Origin: Mangrovibacterium marinum
GTDB lineage: Bacteria > Bacteroidota > Bacteroidia > Bacteroidales > Prolixibacteraceae
Length of the DNA: 64,000 nucleotides
Direction of reading: 5' to 3'
Assembly (NCBI RefSeq): GCF_003046625.1
Contig: NZ_QAAD01000008.1
Location: 1 to 64,000 of the forward strand
Part shown: positions 53,843-63,164 of the stretch, piece by piece
Numbering within the stretch: position 1 is the first letter of the stretch
How the letters are laid out: every line of letters starts with the position of its first letter
The notes under the pieces: generated by a model
What the model saw: the letters and a program-made list of their open reading frames with translations, nothing else
What the model was told of the DNA's origin: nothing
Databases searched by the model: none
Translations under genes and position numbers: made by a program

Positions 53843-56062
53843 ATGAAAACGTATCTGAAATGTATTTTTTATAGTCTGGGGATGGCGTTGTTTTTCAGCA
53901 CAACAGCAGTTGGTCAGCACAGGCAGCTAATCGAAGTGAAAACCAAATCGAGCTCGCTGGTGTACGTCGTTGATCAAAGCAAACGCGTGGTCTTTCAGTA
54001 TTACGGAAAGACTGTTGACGCGCCCGAAAGTTTTCTGCTGCAGCAAGCCTATCCGAAGCCGGATACCAACCGCGATTTTTCGTACGAAGCTTATCCAACC
54101 TTTGGTTTGGGGAATATTAACGAGCCCGCTTTGTCGGTCATTCATGCCGATGGAAGTTTAAATACCGAGTTGGCTTTTGAGGGCGTAGAAACGAAAAAAT
54201 CGCAAGCGGGGGTGTCGGAAACAGTCATTCATTTAAAAGACCGGGTTTATAACTTGACCGTTGAGCTTCACCTGAAAGCTTTTGAGGAAGAAGATGTGAT
54301 TAGCCAGTGGGTTGTGGTTAAAAATCAGGAAAGAGGCCCGGTGCAGCTTACGCGTTTTTCTTCTTCTTTTTTGCCCCTAAAAGCCGAAGGGTATTATTTA
54401 ACACACTTTTACGGGGCCTGGGCCGGCGAGATGAATGTTACGGAAGAAAAACTGGAGAATGGCTTAAAAGTGATTGAATGTAAAAAGGGCGTGCGTACCA
54501 CACAAACCGAAAATCCGTCTTTCCTGGTAAGCCTCAATCACCCGGCACTGGAGAATGCCGGCGACTGTTATGGCGGAGCTCTGGCCTGGTCGGGCAATTA
54601 TCGCCTGGCTTTTCAGGTCGACGAGTGGAAACGCTTGAATATAACGACCGGGATCAATCCGTTTTTGTCGACCTGGACGTTGAAAGCCGGAGAGCACTTC
54701 TCAACTCCCGAAATGATATATACGTTCAGTGCTGAAGGGCGAGGGCAAGTTTCGCGCAACCTGCACGACTGGGGGCGGAAATACGGCTTGGTTGGCGGAA
54801 CCAAGATACACGACATTGTGCTGAACAGTTGGGAAGGAGCCTATTTTACCTTTAACGAAAACACCTTGACAGGCATGATGGATGATGCTGCCGAAATGGG
54901 CATTGAAACCTTTGTGCTGGATGATGGCTGGTTTGGGAACAAATATCCAAGGAACAGCGATCATGCCGGGTTGGGCGACTGGCAAACGAATCAAAAAAAA
55001 TTACCTCGCGGATTGGATTATTTAATCGATTATGCGCATTCGAAGGGCCTGAAGTTTGGCCTGTGGATTGAACCGGAAATGGTGAACCCCGAAAGCGAGC
55101 TGGCGGAGAAACATCCGGAATGGATGGTGCAAAGTCCGGGACGCGAGAAAATAACCTGGCGAAACCAGTTGTTGTTGGATTTGTCGAATCCGAAGGTGCA
55201 GGATTTTGTCTATCAGGTGTTTGATAGTCTGTTGACCGCCCATCCCGGAATTGCCTACATCAAGTGGGATGCCAACCGGCATGTGGAACAGGCTGGTTCA
55301 ACATTTTTACCGTCTTCGGAACAAACTCATTTCTGGGTTTCATACACGGAAGGTTTGTACAATGTTTATAAACGGATTCGCGCCAAATACCCCGACTTTG
55401 TTATTCAGGATTGTGCTTCGGGCGGAGGTCGTTTGGATTATGGTGCCTTGAAATATCACAACGAGTTCTGGACCTCGGATAATACCGATCCCCTGTCGCG
55501 GATTTTTATTCAGTATGGAACGAATTTAATTTATCCGCCGGTTGGAACAGCATCGCATGTATCAACCAGCCCCAACCACCAAACCATGCGGGTAACGCCC
55601 CTGAAGTTTCGGTTCGATGTTGCCATGACCGGTCGCCTGGGGATGGAACTTCAGCCTAAAGATATCCAAGGGAAAGACCGGGAGTTGGCCATGGAGGCCA
55701 TCCGAAATTACAAGCAGTACGTCAGGCCGCTGATTACCGACGGAGATTTGTACCGGCTAAAATCGCCTTACGATGAAGGCGGCTGGGCTTCACAACTGTA
55801 TGTCTCGAAAGAGAAAAGTTCGGCGGTGTTGTTTGTTTTCAGCCTGGAGCCTCATTTGCGGGGCGTTTTCCCCACCGTTCGGTTGAATGGTCTGGATCCG
55901 GCCAAAACTTACCTGGTTGAGGAAATCAACTCGGCTGGACGATCCTGTTTCTGGGGAAACGGGCAAACATTTCGGGCCGATTATCTGATGAATGCAGGGG
56001 TGGAGCTTCAGCTAAGCGGCCAATATGATAGTGCTGTTTTTCGATTGAAAGAGCTTAAATAA
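53843..56062 (+). CDS. Glycoside hydrolase family 36 alpha-galactosidase
   Basis: 739 residues with a signal peptide ending STTAVGQ. N-terminal beta-supersandwich (about 30-320), TIM barrel with VLDDGWFG, WIEPEMVNP, nucleophile Asp476 in YIKWDANRH and acid/base Asp546 in WTSDNTDP (DCASGGGRLD before it binds galactose), and a C-terminal beta domain. Full-length tetrameric-type alpha-galactosidase; removes alpha-1,6-galactose from raffinose-type sugars or galactomannan side chains. Confidence 0.95.
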   Translation: MKTYLKCIFYSLGMALFFSTTAVGQHRQLIEVKTKSSSLVYVVDQSKRVVFQYYGKTVDAPESFLLQQAYPKPDTNRDFSYEAYPTFGLGNINEPALSVIHADGSLNTELAFEGVETKKSQAGVSETVIHLKDRVYNLTVELHLKAFEEEDVISQWVVVKNQERGPVQLTRFSSSFLPLKAEGYYLTHFYGAWAGEMNVTEEKLENGLKVIECKKGVRTTQTENPSFLVSLNHPALENAGDCYGGALAWSGNYRLAFQVDEWKRLNITTGINPFLSTWTLKAGEHFSTPEMIYTFSAEGRGQVSRNLHDWGRKYGLVGGTKIHDIVLNSWEGAYFTFNENTLTGMMDDAAEMGIETFVLDDGWFGNKYPRNSDHAGLGDWQTNQKKLPRGLDYLIDYAHSKGLKFGLWIEPEMVNPESELAEKHPEWMVQSPGREKITWRNQLLLDLSNPKVQDFVYQVFDSLLTAHPGIAYIKWDANRHVEQAGSTFLPSSEQTHFWVSYTEGLYNVYKRIRAKYPDFVIQDCASGGGRLDYGALKYHNEFWTSDNTDPLSRIFIQYGTNLIYPPVGTASHVSTSPNHQTMRVTPLKFRFDVAMTGRLGMELQPKDIQGKDRELAMEAIRNYKQYVRPLITDGDLYRLKSPYDEGGWASQLYVSKEKSSAVLFVFSLEPHLRGVFPTVRLNGLDPAKTYLVEEINSAGRSCFWGNGQTFRADYLMNAGVELQLSGQYDSAVFRLKELK

Positions 56063-56363
56063 CCCGGGTGATTAAAGTGTTGGAAGAGAATCAGGTTGAT
56101 GATGAAGTCGATCTGATTTTTTGTGTAATTCAATTCAAATGCAGATTGTTTCGTTGTCATCGCTGTAAGGTTTTGTGGAATAAGTGTCCAGCGAACAAGA
56201 TAATTTTTGATGGGAGGCTGCCCGATGACCTTGGGGATTGTTTTGCTGAATGCGAAATTTGAAATAATTTTAGGGTGAAAATATTCTCATGGAGTATTGC
56301 CCAAAGCCCGGTTTTTTAAGGCCTTGAGAATAGTACTTAACGACAACCTAAAATCCCAACGCA
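56063..56363. other. Intergenic region before the sigma factor gene, with inverted repeat
   Basis: No convincing gene. TATTCTCA (56282-56289) and TGAGAATA (56325-56332) form an 8-bp inverted repeat, with an imperfect inner stem CAAAGCC/GGCCTTG. It may act as the end of the hydrolase transcript or as a leader of the regulatory genes. Confidence 0.45.
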
Positions 56364-56963
56364 TTGGACGAGAAGGGGAAAAATATATTTGAGCAATTTG
56401 TGATCCGAAAAGACCAGGAAACATTCACGCATCTTTTCGAGCATTATTTTGACCGGCTCTTCCAGTTTGCCATGTCCATGGTGAAATCCGAAATTCTGGC
56501 TGAGGAAATTGTGCTGGATATTTTCACCAAACTTTGGGGCAAGAGAGAGGATCTGGCCAGGATTACAAACATTAAAGCTTACCTGTATATTTCCGTTCGA
56601 AATAGCGTCATTACGGCTATCCGGGCAAAGAAAAAAGTAGTCTTCGAAATTTTCGACAGTGCCACTGTTGCCGTGGCCGACGGCCATTTGTCGCCAGAAA
56701 ATGAGCTGATCGAAGAAGAAATGTTCAAGGATTTGAATGAGGCCGTGAAAAGCTTACCTGAAAAATGTAAGATCATTTTCAAACTGATCCGGGAGGATGG
56801 ATTAAATCGAAACGAAGTGGCCGATATTCTTGGTGTTTCTGTTAAAACGGTTGATAATCAGATTGCCATTGCTGTTCGGAAAATTGCCGATCGACTCAAT
56901 ATAGACCTTCGTAGTCCCGCCAAATCAGTCAGCTTATTAGCCCTTCTCTTGTGTTCAAACTAA
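56364..56963 (+). CDS. ECF sigma factor (FecI-like, Bacteroidota family)
   Basis: 199 residues. Region 2 (about 20-90: HLFEHYFDRLFQFAMSMV, EEIVLDIFTKLW) and region 4 (about 125-180: LPEKCKIIFKLIREDGLNRNEVADILGVSVKTVDNQ) are clear. The only usable start is TTG at 56364; an in-frame stop lies five codons upstream and there is no near ATG. It directs RNA polymerase to the adjacent susC/susD promoter when released by FecR. Confidence 0.92.
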   Translation: MDEKGKNIFEQFVIRKDQETFTHLFEHYFDRLFQFAMSMVKSEILAEEIVLDIFTKLWGKREDLARITNIKAYLYISVRNSVITAIRAKKKVVFEIFDSATVAVADGHLSPENELIEEEMFKDLNEAVKSLPEKCKIIFKLIREDGLNRNEVADILGVSVKTVDNQIAIAVRKIADRLNIDLRSPAKSVSLLALLLCSN

Positions 56964-57040
56964 ATTTTTCAAAATAAAACGATAATCTTTTGGGGATTAT
57001 CAGCCAGTGCTCAGTCTTATTAGTAAACGAGCATCCTGAT

Positions 57041-58033
57041 ATGGAGAAAAAGTTGGCTGAAATTATCGGAAGATACCTGATGCGTGCCGAATCCGCCGAG
57101 GAAAGACACGTGTTGGAGCAATGGGAAAACGATTCACCGGAGAATCATTCGTTTGTGAATTTGCTAAAGCAATATTGGGAGCATCCGGAAAAGCCGGAAA
57201 CGACCGAAAGGATGGAATCGGCGAAAGGCCGGTTGCTCGTTCGTACCAATGAAAATATGGCCGGCAGATCTTCCGGTAAACTACGTTTAATGAATCTGAA
57301 CTTCGGAAGAATTGCTGCTGTGCTTTTGATTGCTTTGTCGATTGTGGGCGTAACCGCTTATTTTCTTGGTCGGCAAAACGCCCTGTCCGTCCAGGATCAA
57401 TTTGTAATATCAACCCTTCCGGGACAGAAAAGCAAAGTTAAATTGCCCGATGGCACCAATGTGTGGATTAATTCCGACTCGGAACTTGACTATTCAACAG
57501 ATCGGAAGAACCGGGTTGTTCACCTCAGGGGCGAAGCTTATTTTGAAGTGGCACATTCCAAAGATCATCCGTTTGTTGTGAAGCTGGGAGGCTGGGACAT
57601 CCGCGTGTTGGGCACAAAATTTAATGTCTCCAATTACCCGGAGTCGGAGGTGAGGGAAGCATCGCTCCTGGAAGGAAAGATCGCTGTTGAAACTGAAAAT
57701 CATAAGAACGATATGGAAATTGTGCCCGGAGAAAGGATTAGCTATTATGCTAAAACAAAAGATATCGTCACACAAAAAGCTTCGGTAAAAGACGATATCC
57801 TCTGGAAGGACGGGGTGTTAAGCTTCAATAATGATTCATTCCGGGAAATTGTGTTCAGGCTGGAGAAATACTACGGGGTCAGGTTTGAGTATAACCCGAA
57901 TGATTTCAAGAATATACACTACACGGGACAGATTGACAACTTGAGCCTTCGCAATGTGTTGGAATTTATGAGTTTAACGATGCCTGTAGAATATGAAATT
58001 GAGCAAACCAAAGTAATTATAACCAGAAAATAA
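57041..58033 (+). CDS. FecR-family anti-sigma factor
   Basis: 330 residues from the ATG at 57041. Cytoplasmic N-terminal sigma-binding part (1-80), one transmembrane helix (about 90-112), periplasmic FecR domain (PGQKSKVKLPDGTNVWINSDSEL, FEVAHSKDHPFVVKLGGWDIRVLGTKFNV) and DUF4974 C-terminal domain that contacts the STN domain of SusC. Follows the sigma gene by 77 bp and precedes susC. Confidence 0.94.
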   Translation: MEKKLAEIIGRYLMRAESAEERHVLEQWENDSPENHSFVNLLKQYWEHPEKPETTERMESAKGRLLVRTNENMAGRSSGKLRLMNLNFGRIAAVLLIALSIVGVTAYFLGRQNALSVQDQFVISTLPGQKSKVKLPDGTNVWINSDSELDYSTDRKNRVVHLRGEAYFEVAHSKDHPFVVKLGGWDIRVLGTKFNVSNYPESEVREASLLEGKIAVETENHKNDMEIVPGERISYYAKTKDIVTQKASVKDDILWKDGVLSFNNDSFREIVFRLEKYYGVRFEYNPNDFKNIHYTGQIDNLSLRNVLEFMSLTMPVEYEIEQTKVIITRK

Positions 58034-58037
58034 AGAA

Positions 58038-58068
58038 GGGTGGTACCCGCGCCAACGAAATACCACCC
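58038..58068 (+). terminator. Hairpin between fecR and susC
   Basis: GGGTGGTA (58038-58045) and TACCACCC (58061-58068) form a perfect 8-bp stem with a 15-nt loop; no T-run follows, so it is more likely an attenuating or RNA-stabilising hairpin than a full terminator. Confidence 0.5.
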
Positions 58069-58109
58069 GAAGTAAATTTGATTTTAGTAACCAAAATCCT
58101 AGCTAAATT

Positions 58110-61100
58110 ATGGAAAAAATCGAACTATCAACCGCTTTACTCAGGTCAAGGTGGTTGAAAATCTTTAGAATTATGAAACTAACAACCTGTTTCTTGTTGC
58201 TGTGTTTATTGCATGCAAATGCGACTGTTTATTCTCAACAATCGAAAGTAACGCTGAAGCTTCAGAATAATTCTCTGAGTGCAATCTTGGGACAAATAGA
58301 AGAGGTGACTGCGTATCGCTTTTTTTATCAAAATGAACAAATCAAAGATGTCAGTCACTCTTCAATTGACGTCGTCAATGAAGATATTGACGATTTGGTT
58401 TCCGAATTGTTGGAAGGAACCGAACTGACCTTCAAAATTGTGGATCGGAGCATTGTGATTTTCCCCAAATCGGAAGCCGGTCAGAATGCGAGCGTGCAAC
58501 AAAATCTGTCCGTTAAAGGAACCGTCTCGGATTCATCCGGTAATCCGCTGCCCGGTGTGACCGTCGTTCTGAAGGGCACAACACAGGGAACAATTACCGA
58601 TTTTGACGGAAATTATACAATTAATAATGTTCCCGGCGATGCCATATTGGTTTTTTCATTTGTTGGCATGAGTTCGCAGGAAGTTGTTGTTGGCGGAAAG
58701 TCGACTGTTGATGTTGTGCTTCAGGATGAGACCATTGGTCTGGAAGAGGTTGTCGCCATTGGATACGGTACCGTCAAAAAGAGTGACCTGACCGGTTCAG
58801 TAGGTGTGGTTAAAGCCAATCAGTTGGATCAGCAGACCAATAGCAACCTGGGAACGGCTATCCAAGGTAAAATTGCGGGGGTATCCGTTGAGTCAGCAGG
58901 TGGTGCACCGGGGGCCGGAATGAACCTTCAGATTCGTGGCGCCGGATCGCTCAACAATAATAACCCACTGATTCTGGTGGACGATATTGCCGTGAGTTCC
59001 ATGAACAATATCAACCCGAACGATATCGAGTCAATCCAGGTGCTTAAAGACGCTTCGGCTGCCGCAATTTATGGTTCGCGTGCCGCAAACGGCGTTGTCC
59101 TGATAACAACCCAAAGTGGTAAAAAGGGCGCTGTGAAAATTACCGCTTCCGTTGATTTGGGCATGCAGGAAGTTGCCAAAACATTGGATCTGGCAACTAC
59201 CGATCAGTGGATAAAGATTATTACAGAAGCTGCCACGGCTGCCGGGAACAGTGTCCCGGAGATTGCCCTAAACCCGGAAGAGCCCGGTAAAGGTGTGGAT
59301 TGGCAGGACGAGGTTTATCGCAATGCCTTGGTTCAGAACTACAGCGTTGGCGCCTCCGGTGGTTCCGAGAACCTGAAATATAATTTCTCGCTTGGGTACC
59401 TCGATCAGGAAGGTATTGTTGACCAAACAGATTACAACCGCCTGAATTTACGATTGAAATCAGAGTTCCAAAAAGGGAAAGTGAAAGTGGGTGAAAGTAT
59501 CCTTTTAACTCAGGAAACGGTGCACGATATGCCCGGTGTGGCCGGTCAGGGCGGAAACGTTGTTGGTGCGACAGTGATGATGATCCCCGGCTTCTCCGTT
59601 AAAGATGAAGATGCTTTAGGTGGTTATGGTGGTGCTTCAGGTGCGGTGCTCGATGTTTTTAACCCGGTAGCAGCCCTGAACCTGAAGAGCAGTAAAAGCG
59701 ATTATTATAAGGCGCTGATTAATCTCTATGGTGAAATCGAGATTATGGATGGTTTGAAGTACCGGTTGAGCGCTGGGGTAACTTTAAACGAACACAAAAA
59801 CGACAGCCGGGAAGCAGCTTACCAGGTTGGAACGTTCTTCTCGAATACCCAAAATTATGCTTACAGAAGCAGTGCAATGACAAAATACTGGCAAGTTGAG
59901 AATACCCTCTCGTATGCCAAGGAGTTTGGAAAACACTCGGTAAATGCCGTTGTTGGTTATACAACATATAAGAATAAGTATGACTCATTCTCGGCTTCCA
60001 AAAAAGGGATGGCCGACGGAATCTGGACAATGGATGCCGGTTCTGATTCTCCCACAGCCGGAGGAACAGCCTCTACCAATACCATGTTGTCTTATTTAGG
60101 CCGTGTTATTTATTCGTACGACAACCGTTATATCTTCACCGGGACATTCCGACGTGATGGCTCCTCCCGCTTTAGCGACACCAAGAAATGGGGTAATTTC
60201 CCCTCGATTTCAGCAGCTTGGAATGTGGCTAACGAGCGTTTCTTTGAAAGTATGAGTCGTACAATTTCGCAAATGAAGGTTCGTGCGAGCTACGGAAAAC
60301 TGGGAAACCAGGAAATTGGCGACTATCAGTACGTTGGTGCAATTACTTCCGGGGTTAGCTATGCTTCAGGCGATCCCAACAGCCTGTGGGTGGGAAATAT
60401 TCAAACCGAATATGTGCCGAATAATTTGAAGTGGGAAACGACCTCCACGACCAATGCCGGTTTGGATCTTGGTTTTCTGAACGGAAAAATAAATTATTCA
60501 TTGGATGTGTTCCAGAAGAAAACAACCGACTTGTTGTTGCGCGTTCCTATTCCATTGTCTGCAGGGGCTAATCAGAACCCGTACAGTAATGCCGGAGAAA
60601 TTAAGAATAAGGGTTTTGAGATGATGTTGAACTACAACGGCAGTGTTAAAGATTTCAAATTCTCGGTAACAGGTACGTTGTCTCATATCAAGAACGAAGT
60701 CATGGAGCTGTCCACCGGCTCGCAAGTGTTGACCGGTAGTGGCGCTACCCACGGCGGATCGGCTGTTACTTACACCAAAGTTGGCTATCCCATCTATTCA
60801 TTTTTCCTGATTAAAACCGATGGTTTATTTCGGTCGGCAGATGAGATTCAGGCCCATAGTAAGGATGGTGAATTGATTCAGCCCAATGCGCAGGTTGGAG
60901 ATATTCGTTTTGTCGATGCCAATGAAGATGGTCAAATTGATGGAAACGACCGTGTTTACGCTGGTAGTCCGTTCCCGAAATATGAATACGGCCTGAGACT
61001 CGAAGGTGCCTGGAAGTTTCTCGACGCCAGCGTTTACCTGCAGGGAACGCATGGGAACAAAATTTACAATGGTATCCGTACCTATACTGAATCGGCGATT

Positions 61101-61469
61101 TACACCTGTGAGTATTCTATGGAGTTGTTGAATAGCTACTCATTCAACCCAAATTCAGATATTCCACGCTTAGATCAGAATGATGCAAACGGTAATGGAG
61201 TTGATAACAGCGATCGTTTCCTGGAAGATGGCTCTTATTTGCGGATCAAAACGGTTCAAATTGGATTTACCTTGCCCGATAATTGGACAAAACGGATTGC
61301 TTTCGAAAATTGCCGGTTCTATATCGGCGCAAATAACCTGGTTACCTGGACCGATTATAAAGGTTATAACCCGGATATTGGTAACAGTTCAATTTCTGCC
61401 CGGGGGATCGATTTCAGACAATACCCCTTAAACAGATCTTATCATATCGGATTACAGATGAATTTTTAA
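58110..61469 (+). CDS. SusC/RagA-family TonB-dependent transporter with STN domain
   Basis: 1119 residues. Long signal sequence ending near residue 43 (ATVYSQQ), STN (secretin/TonB N-terminal) domain about 48-118, carboxypeptidase-regulatory-like domain about 134-205, plug from about 225 (VPIGYG-like EEVVAIGYGTVKK; NNPLILVDDIAV; YGSRAANGVVLITT), then the 22-strand barrel ending with Phe. The STN domain marks it as a transducer that signals to the FecR protein encoded just upstream. It imports oligosaccharides captured by SusD, powered by TonB. Confidence 0.96.
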   Translation: MEKIELSTALLRSRWLKIFRIMKLTTCFLLLCLLHANATVYSQQSKVTLKLQNNSLSAILGQIEEVTAYRFFYQNEQIKDVSHSSIDVVNEDIDDLVSELLEGTELTFKIVDRSIVIFPKSEAGQNASVQQNLSVKGTVSDSSGNPLPGVTVVLKGTTQGTITDFDGNYTINNVPGDAILVFSFVGMSSQEVVVGGKSTVDVVLQDETIGLEEVVAIGYGTVKKSDLTGSVGVVKANQLDQQTNSNLGTAIQGKIAGVSVESAGGAPGAGMNLQIRGAGSLNNNNPLILVDDIAVSSMNNINPNDIESIQVLKDASAAAIYGSRAANGVVLITTQSGKKGAVKITASVDLGMQEVAKTLDLATTDQWIKIITEAATAAGNSVPEIALNPEEPGKGVDWQDEVYRNALVQNYSVGASGGSENLKYNFSLGYLDQEGIVDQTDYNRLNLRLKSEFQKGKVKVGESILLTQETVHDMPGVAGQGGNVVGATVMMIPGFSVKDEDALGGYGGASGAVLDVFNPVAALNLKSSKSDYYKALINLYGEIEIMDGLKYRLSAGVTLNEHKNDSREAAYQVGTFFSNTQNYAYRSSAMTKYWQVENTLSYAKEFGKHSVNAVVGYTTYKNKYDSFSASKKGMADGIWTMDAGSDSPTAGGTASTNTMLSYLGRVIYSYDNRYIFTGTFRRDGSSRFSDTKKWGNFPSISAAWNVANERFFESMSRTISQMKVRASYGKLGNQEIGDYQYVGAITSGVSYASGDPNSLWVGNIQTEYVPNNLKWETTSTTNAGLDLGFLNGKINYSLDVFQKKTTDLLLRVPIPLSAGANQNPYSNAGEIKNKGFEMMLNYNGSVKDFKFSVTGTLSHIKNEVMELSTGSQVLTGSGATHGGSAVTYTKVGYPIYSFFLIKTDGLFRSADEIQAHSKDGELIQPNAQVGDIRFVDANEDGQIDGNDRVYAGSPFPKYEYGLRLEGAWKFLDASVYLQGTHGNKIYNGIRTYTESAIYTCEYSMELLNSYSFNPNSDIPRLDQNDANGNGVDNSDRFLEDGSYLRIKTVQIGFTLPDNWTKRIAFENCRFYIGANNLVTWTDYKGYNPDIGNSSISARGIDFRQYPLNRSYHIGLQMNF

Positions 61470-61490
61470 GACCATAAATAACCAGATAAT

Positions 61491-63008
61491 ATGAAACTAA
61501 AATATTTTCCAACGATCATTCTGTTCATCCTTGTTTTGAGCTCGTGCTCAGAATCTTTTCTGGATGAATCGGATCCAAATCAGATTACAACAGCTGAGTT
61601 TTGGAAAAGTGCAGATGATATTGAATCTGCTTTAGCCACCGTTTATAATGTCATTACAGATGATTATAACGGGCATTACGGTACCTGTAACTGGCAATTG
61701 ATGGAGTCGCGCACCGAGAACTTTATTGAACGCAATGACGTCCGTGCGCGCTACGAGATTTCAGTCTTTCAGAATACCTTTAGTAACGATTATGCGGCTA
61801 ACTTGTATAAAGGCGCTTATGTGGGCATTTTCAGGGCAAATCAAATCCTTCAATATGGGGGGGCAATCGAGGGGATTGATACCAATCTGCATAATAAGCT
61901 TTTGGCCGAAGCCCATTTTCTGCGGGGATTGAACTATTTCTTTTTGGTAACCGATTTCGGTGCCGTTCCGATCACGACAGCTGTTGCTGAAAGTTCCAAT
62001 GATTACTTCAAAGAAAAATCAAGCATGGAGCAGGTTTGGAATCAGACCATCAGGGATTTTAAAGCAGGGGCCGAATATTTGCCGAATATCCGGGAAGCCG
62101 CAGAGAAAGGACGTGCTACCCGTGGCGCTGCTTTGGCCTTCCTCGGCCGGTCGTATTTGTACCAGGCCGACTACGACAGCACCATTATCATGCTGGAGCA
62201 GATCGTCGATCACGAAGGTGATTTTGGTTACGGACTGCAACCCAACTATGCCGAGTTGTTCGATGGACAACACGAAAATGGAGTCGAAGGGGTGTTTGAA
62301 ATTCAGTACAGTAATATTGGCGGTACAAGTATTTGGGCTGGCAATGAGGTGGATAAGCCACAAACAACTTTTATTGCACAGGAGTGCGCGCCGGGCGAAG
62401 TTGGAGGTTGGTTCGAGATGCAACCCTCGCAAGTGTTGCTCGATTCATTTTTGGTTGAGCCAACAGCCGACGATGAAGTTGATCCCCGAGCTTTGGCGAC
62501 GATTGCCTGGGACTATCCGGGAAGCATGTACTACCAGCTCGACTTTGGCGCCACCTTTGGCGATGAAATCTGGCTTCGTAAAAACCAAAACTGGTGGGAT
62601 GCCAACGAGGGGGAATGGAAGTCGGAGTTAAATGAGTACGGTATCCGTTATGCCGATGTATTGCTGATGTTGGCTGAAGCCTACACCATGACCGGACAGG
62701 TGGCGAAAGCTGCGCCGCTGGTCCATCGTATCCGAAACCGTGCTTTATTGACTGATAAGCTTTCTGAAATGACGCAATATTCCGAGGATGAAATGATGCA
62801 GGAGATCCGTCGTCAGCGAAACCTGGAATTTGCGCGCGAAGGATTGCATTTCTACGATTTACGCCGCTGGGGCTTGTTGGAGTCAACAATTAAAAATGCC
62901 AAGCAATTGGGCTATCAAAACTACACGTCGAAATTTGAATACTATCCAATTCCTGAAAACGAATTGAATAACAATCCGAACATGTCTCAGAGTGATCCCT
63001 GGAAGTAA
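61491..63008 (+). CDS. SusD/RagB-family outer-membrane glycan-binding lipoprotein
   Basis: 505 residues. Lipoprotein signal with Cys19 (LVLSSCSES). N-terminal TPR-like SusD part and C-terminal RagB/SusD domain with YGIRYADVLLMLAEAY, IRRQRNLEFAREGLHFYDLRRWG and a final NPNMSQSDPWK. It forms the lid of the SusC channel. The gene is 21 bp after susC and ends before a strong terminator. Part of its 3' end (62645-62934) is duplicated at 46896-47185. Confidence 0.96.
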   Translation: MKLKYFPTIILFILVLSSCSESFLDESDPNQITTAEFWKSADDIESALATVYNVITDDYNGHYGTCNWQLMESRTENFIERNDVRARYEISVFQNTFSNDYAANLYKGAYVGIFRANQILQYGGAIEGIDTNLHNKLLAEAHFLRGLNYFFLVTDFGAVPITTAVAESSNDYFKEKSSMEQVWNQTIRDFKAGAEYLPNIREAAEKGRATRGAALAFLGRSYLYQADYDSTIIMLEQIVDHEGDFGYGLQPNYAELFDGQHENGVEGVFEIQYSNIGGTSIWAGNEVDKPQTTFIAQECAPGEVGGWFEMQPSQVLLDSFLVEPTADDEVDPRALATIAWDYPGSMYYQLDFGATFGDEIWLRKNQNWWDANEGEWKSELNEYGIRYADVLLMLAEAYTMTGQVAKAAPLVHRIRNRALLTDKLSEMTQYSEDEMMQEIRRQRNLEFAREGLHFYDLRRWGLLESTIKNAKQLGYQNYTSKFEYYPIPENELNNNPNMSQSDPWK

Positions 63009-63090
63009 TCACCAACGGTCAATTGAGTGGGCAGCTTGCAAAAGATGAAAACCAAGTCAGCACACGACCGTTCACGATAAGTAATTATTG

Positions 63091-63127
63091 AACAGCCGCA
63101 GTAGGATTCGTCTTACTGCGGTTTTTT
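63091..63127 (+). terminator. Rho-independent terminator after susD
   Basis: CCGCAGTA/TACTGCGG stem with 10-nt loop and six T. These 37 bp are identical to the dnaK terminator at 41480-41516. It may also serve the convergent AraC gene. Confidence 0.9.
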
Positions 63128-63164
63128 CCGGGCAAAGCGCTTGCAGATCGTGCGACAAGAATCT

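Noticed and set aside
56068-56262. 64-codon Cys-rich frame before the sigma factor gene
   Set aside because: CxxC-like spacing is present, but the sequence has no recognisable zinc-ribbon order and starts 6 bp after the GH36 stop; too weak to call.
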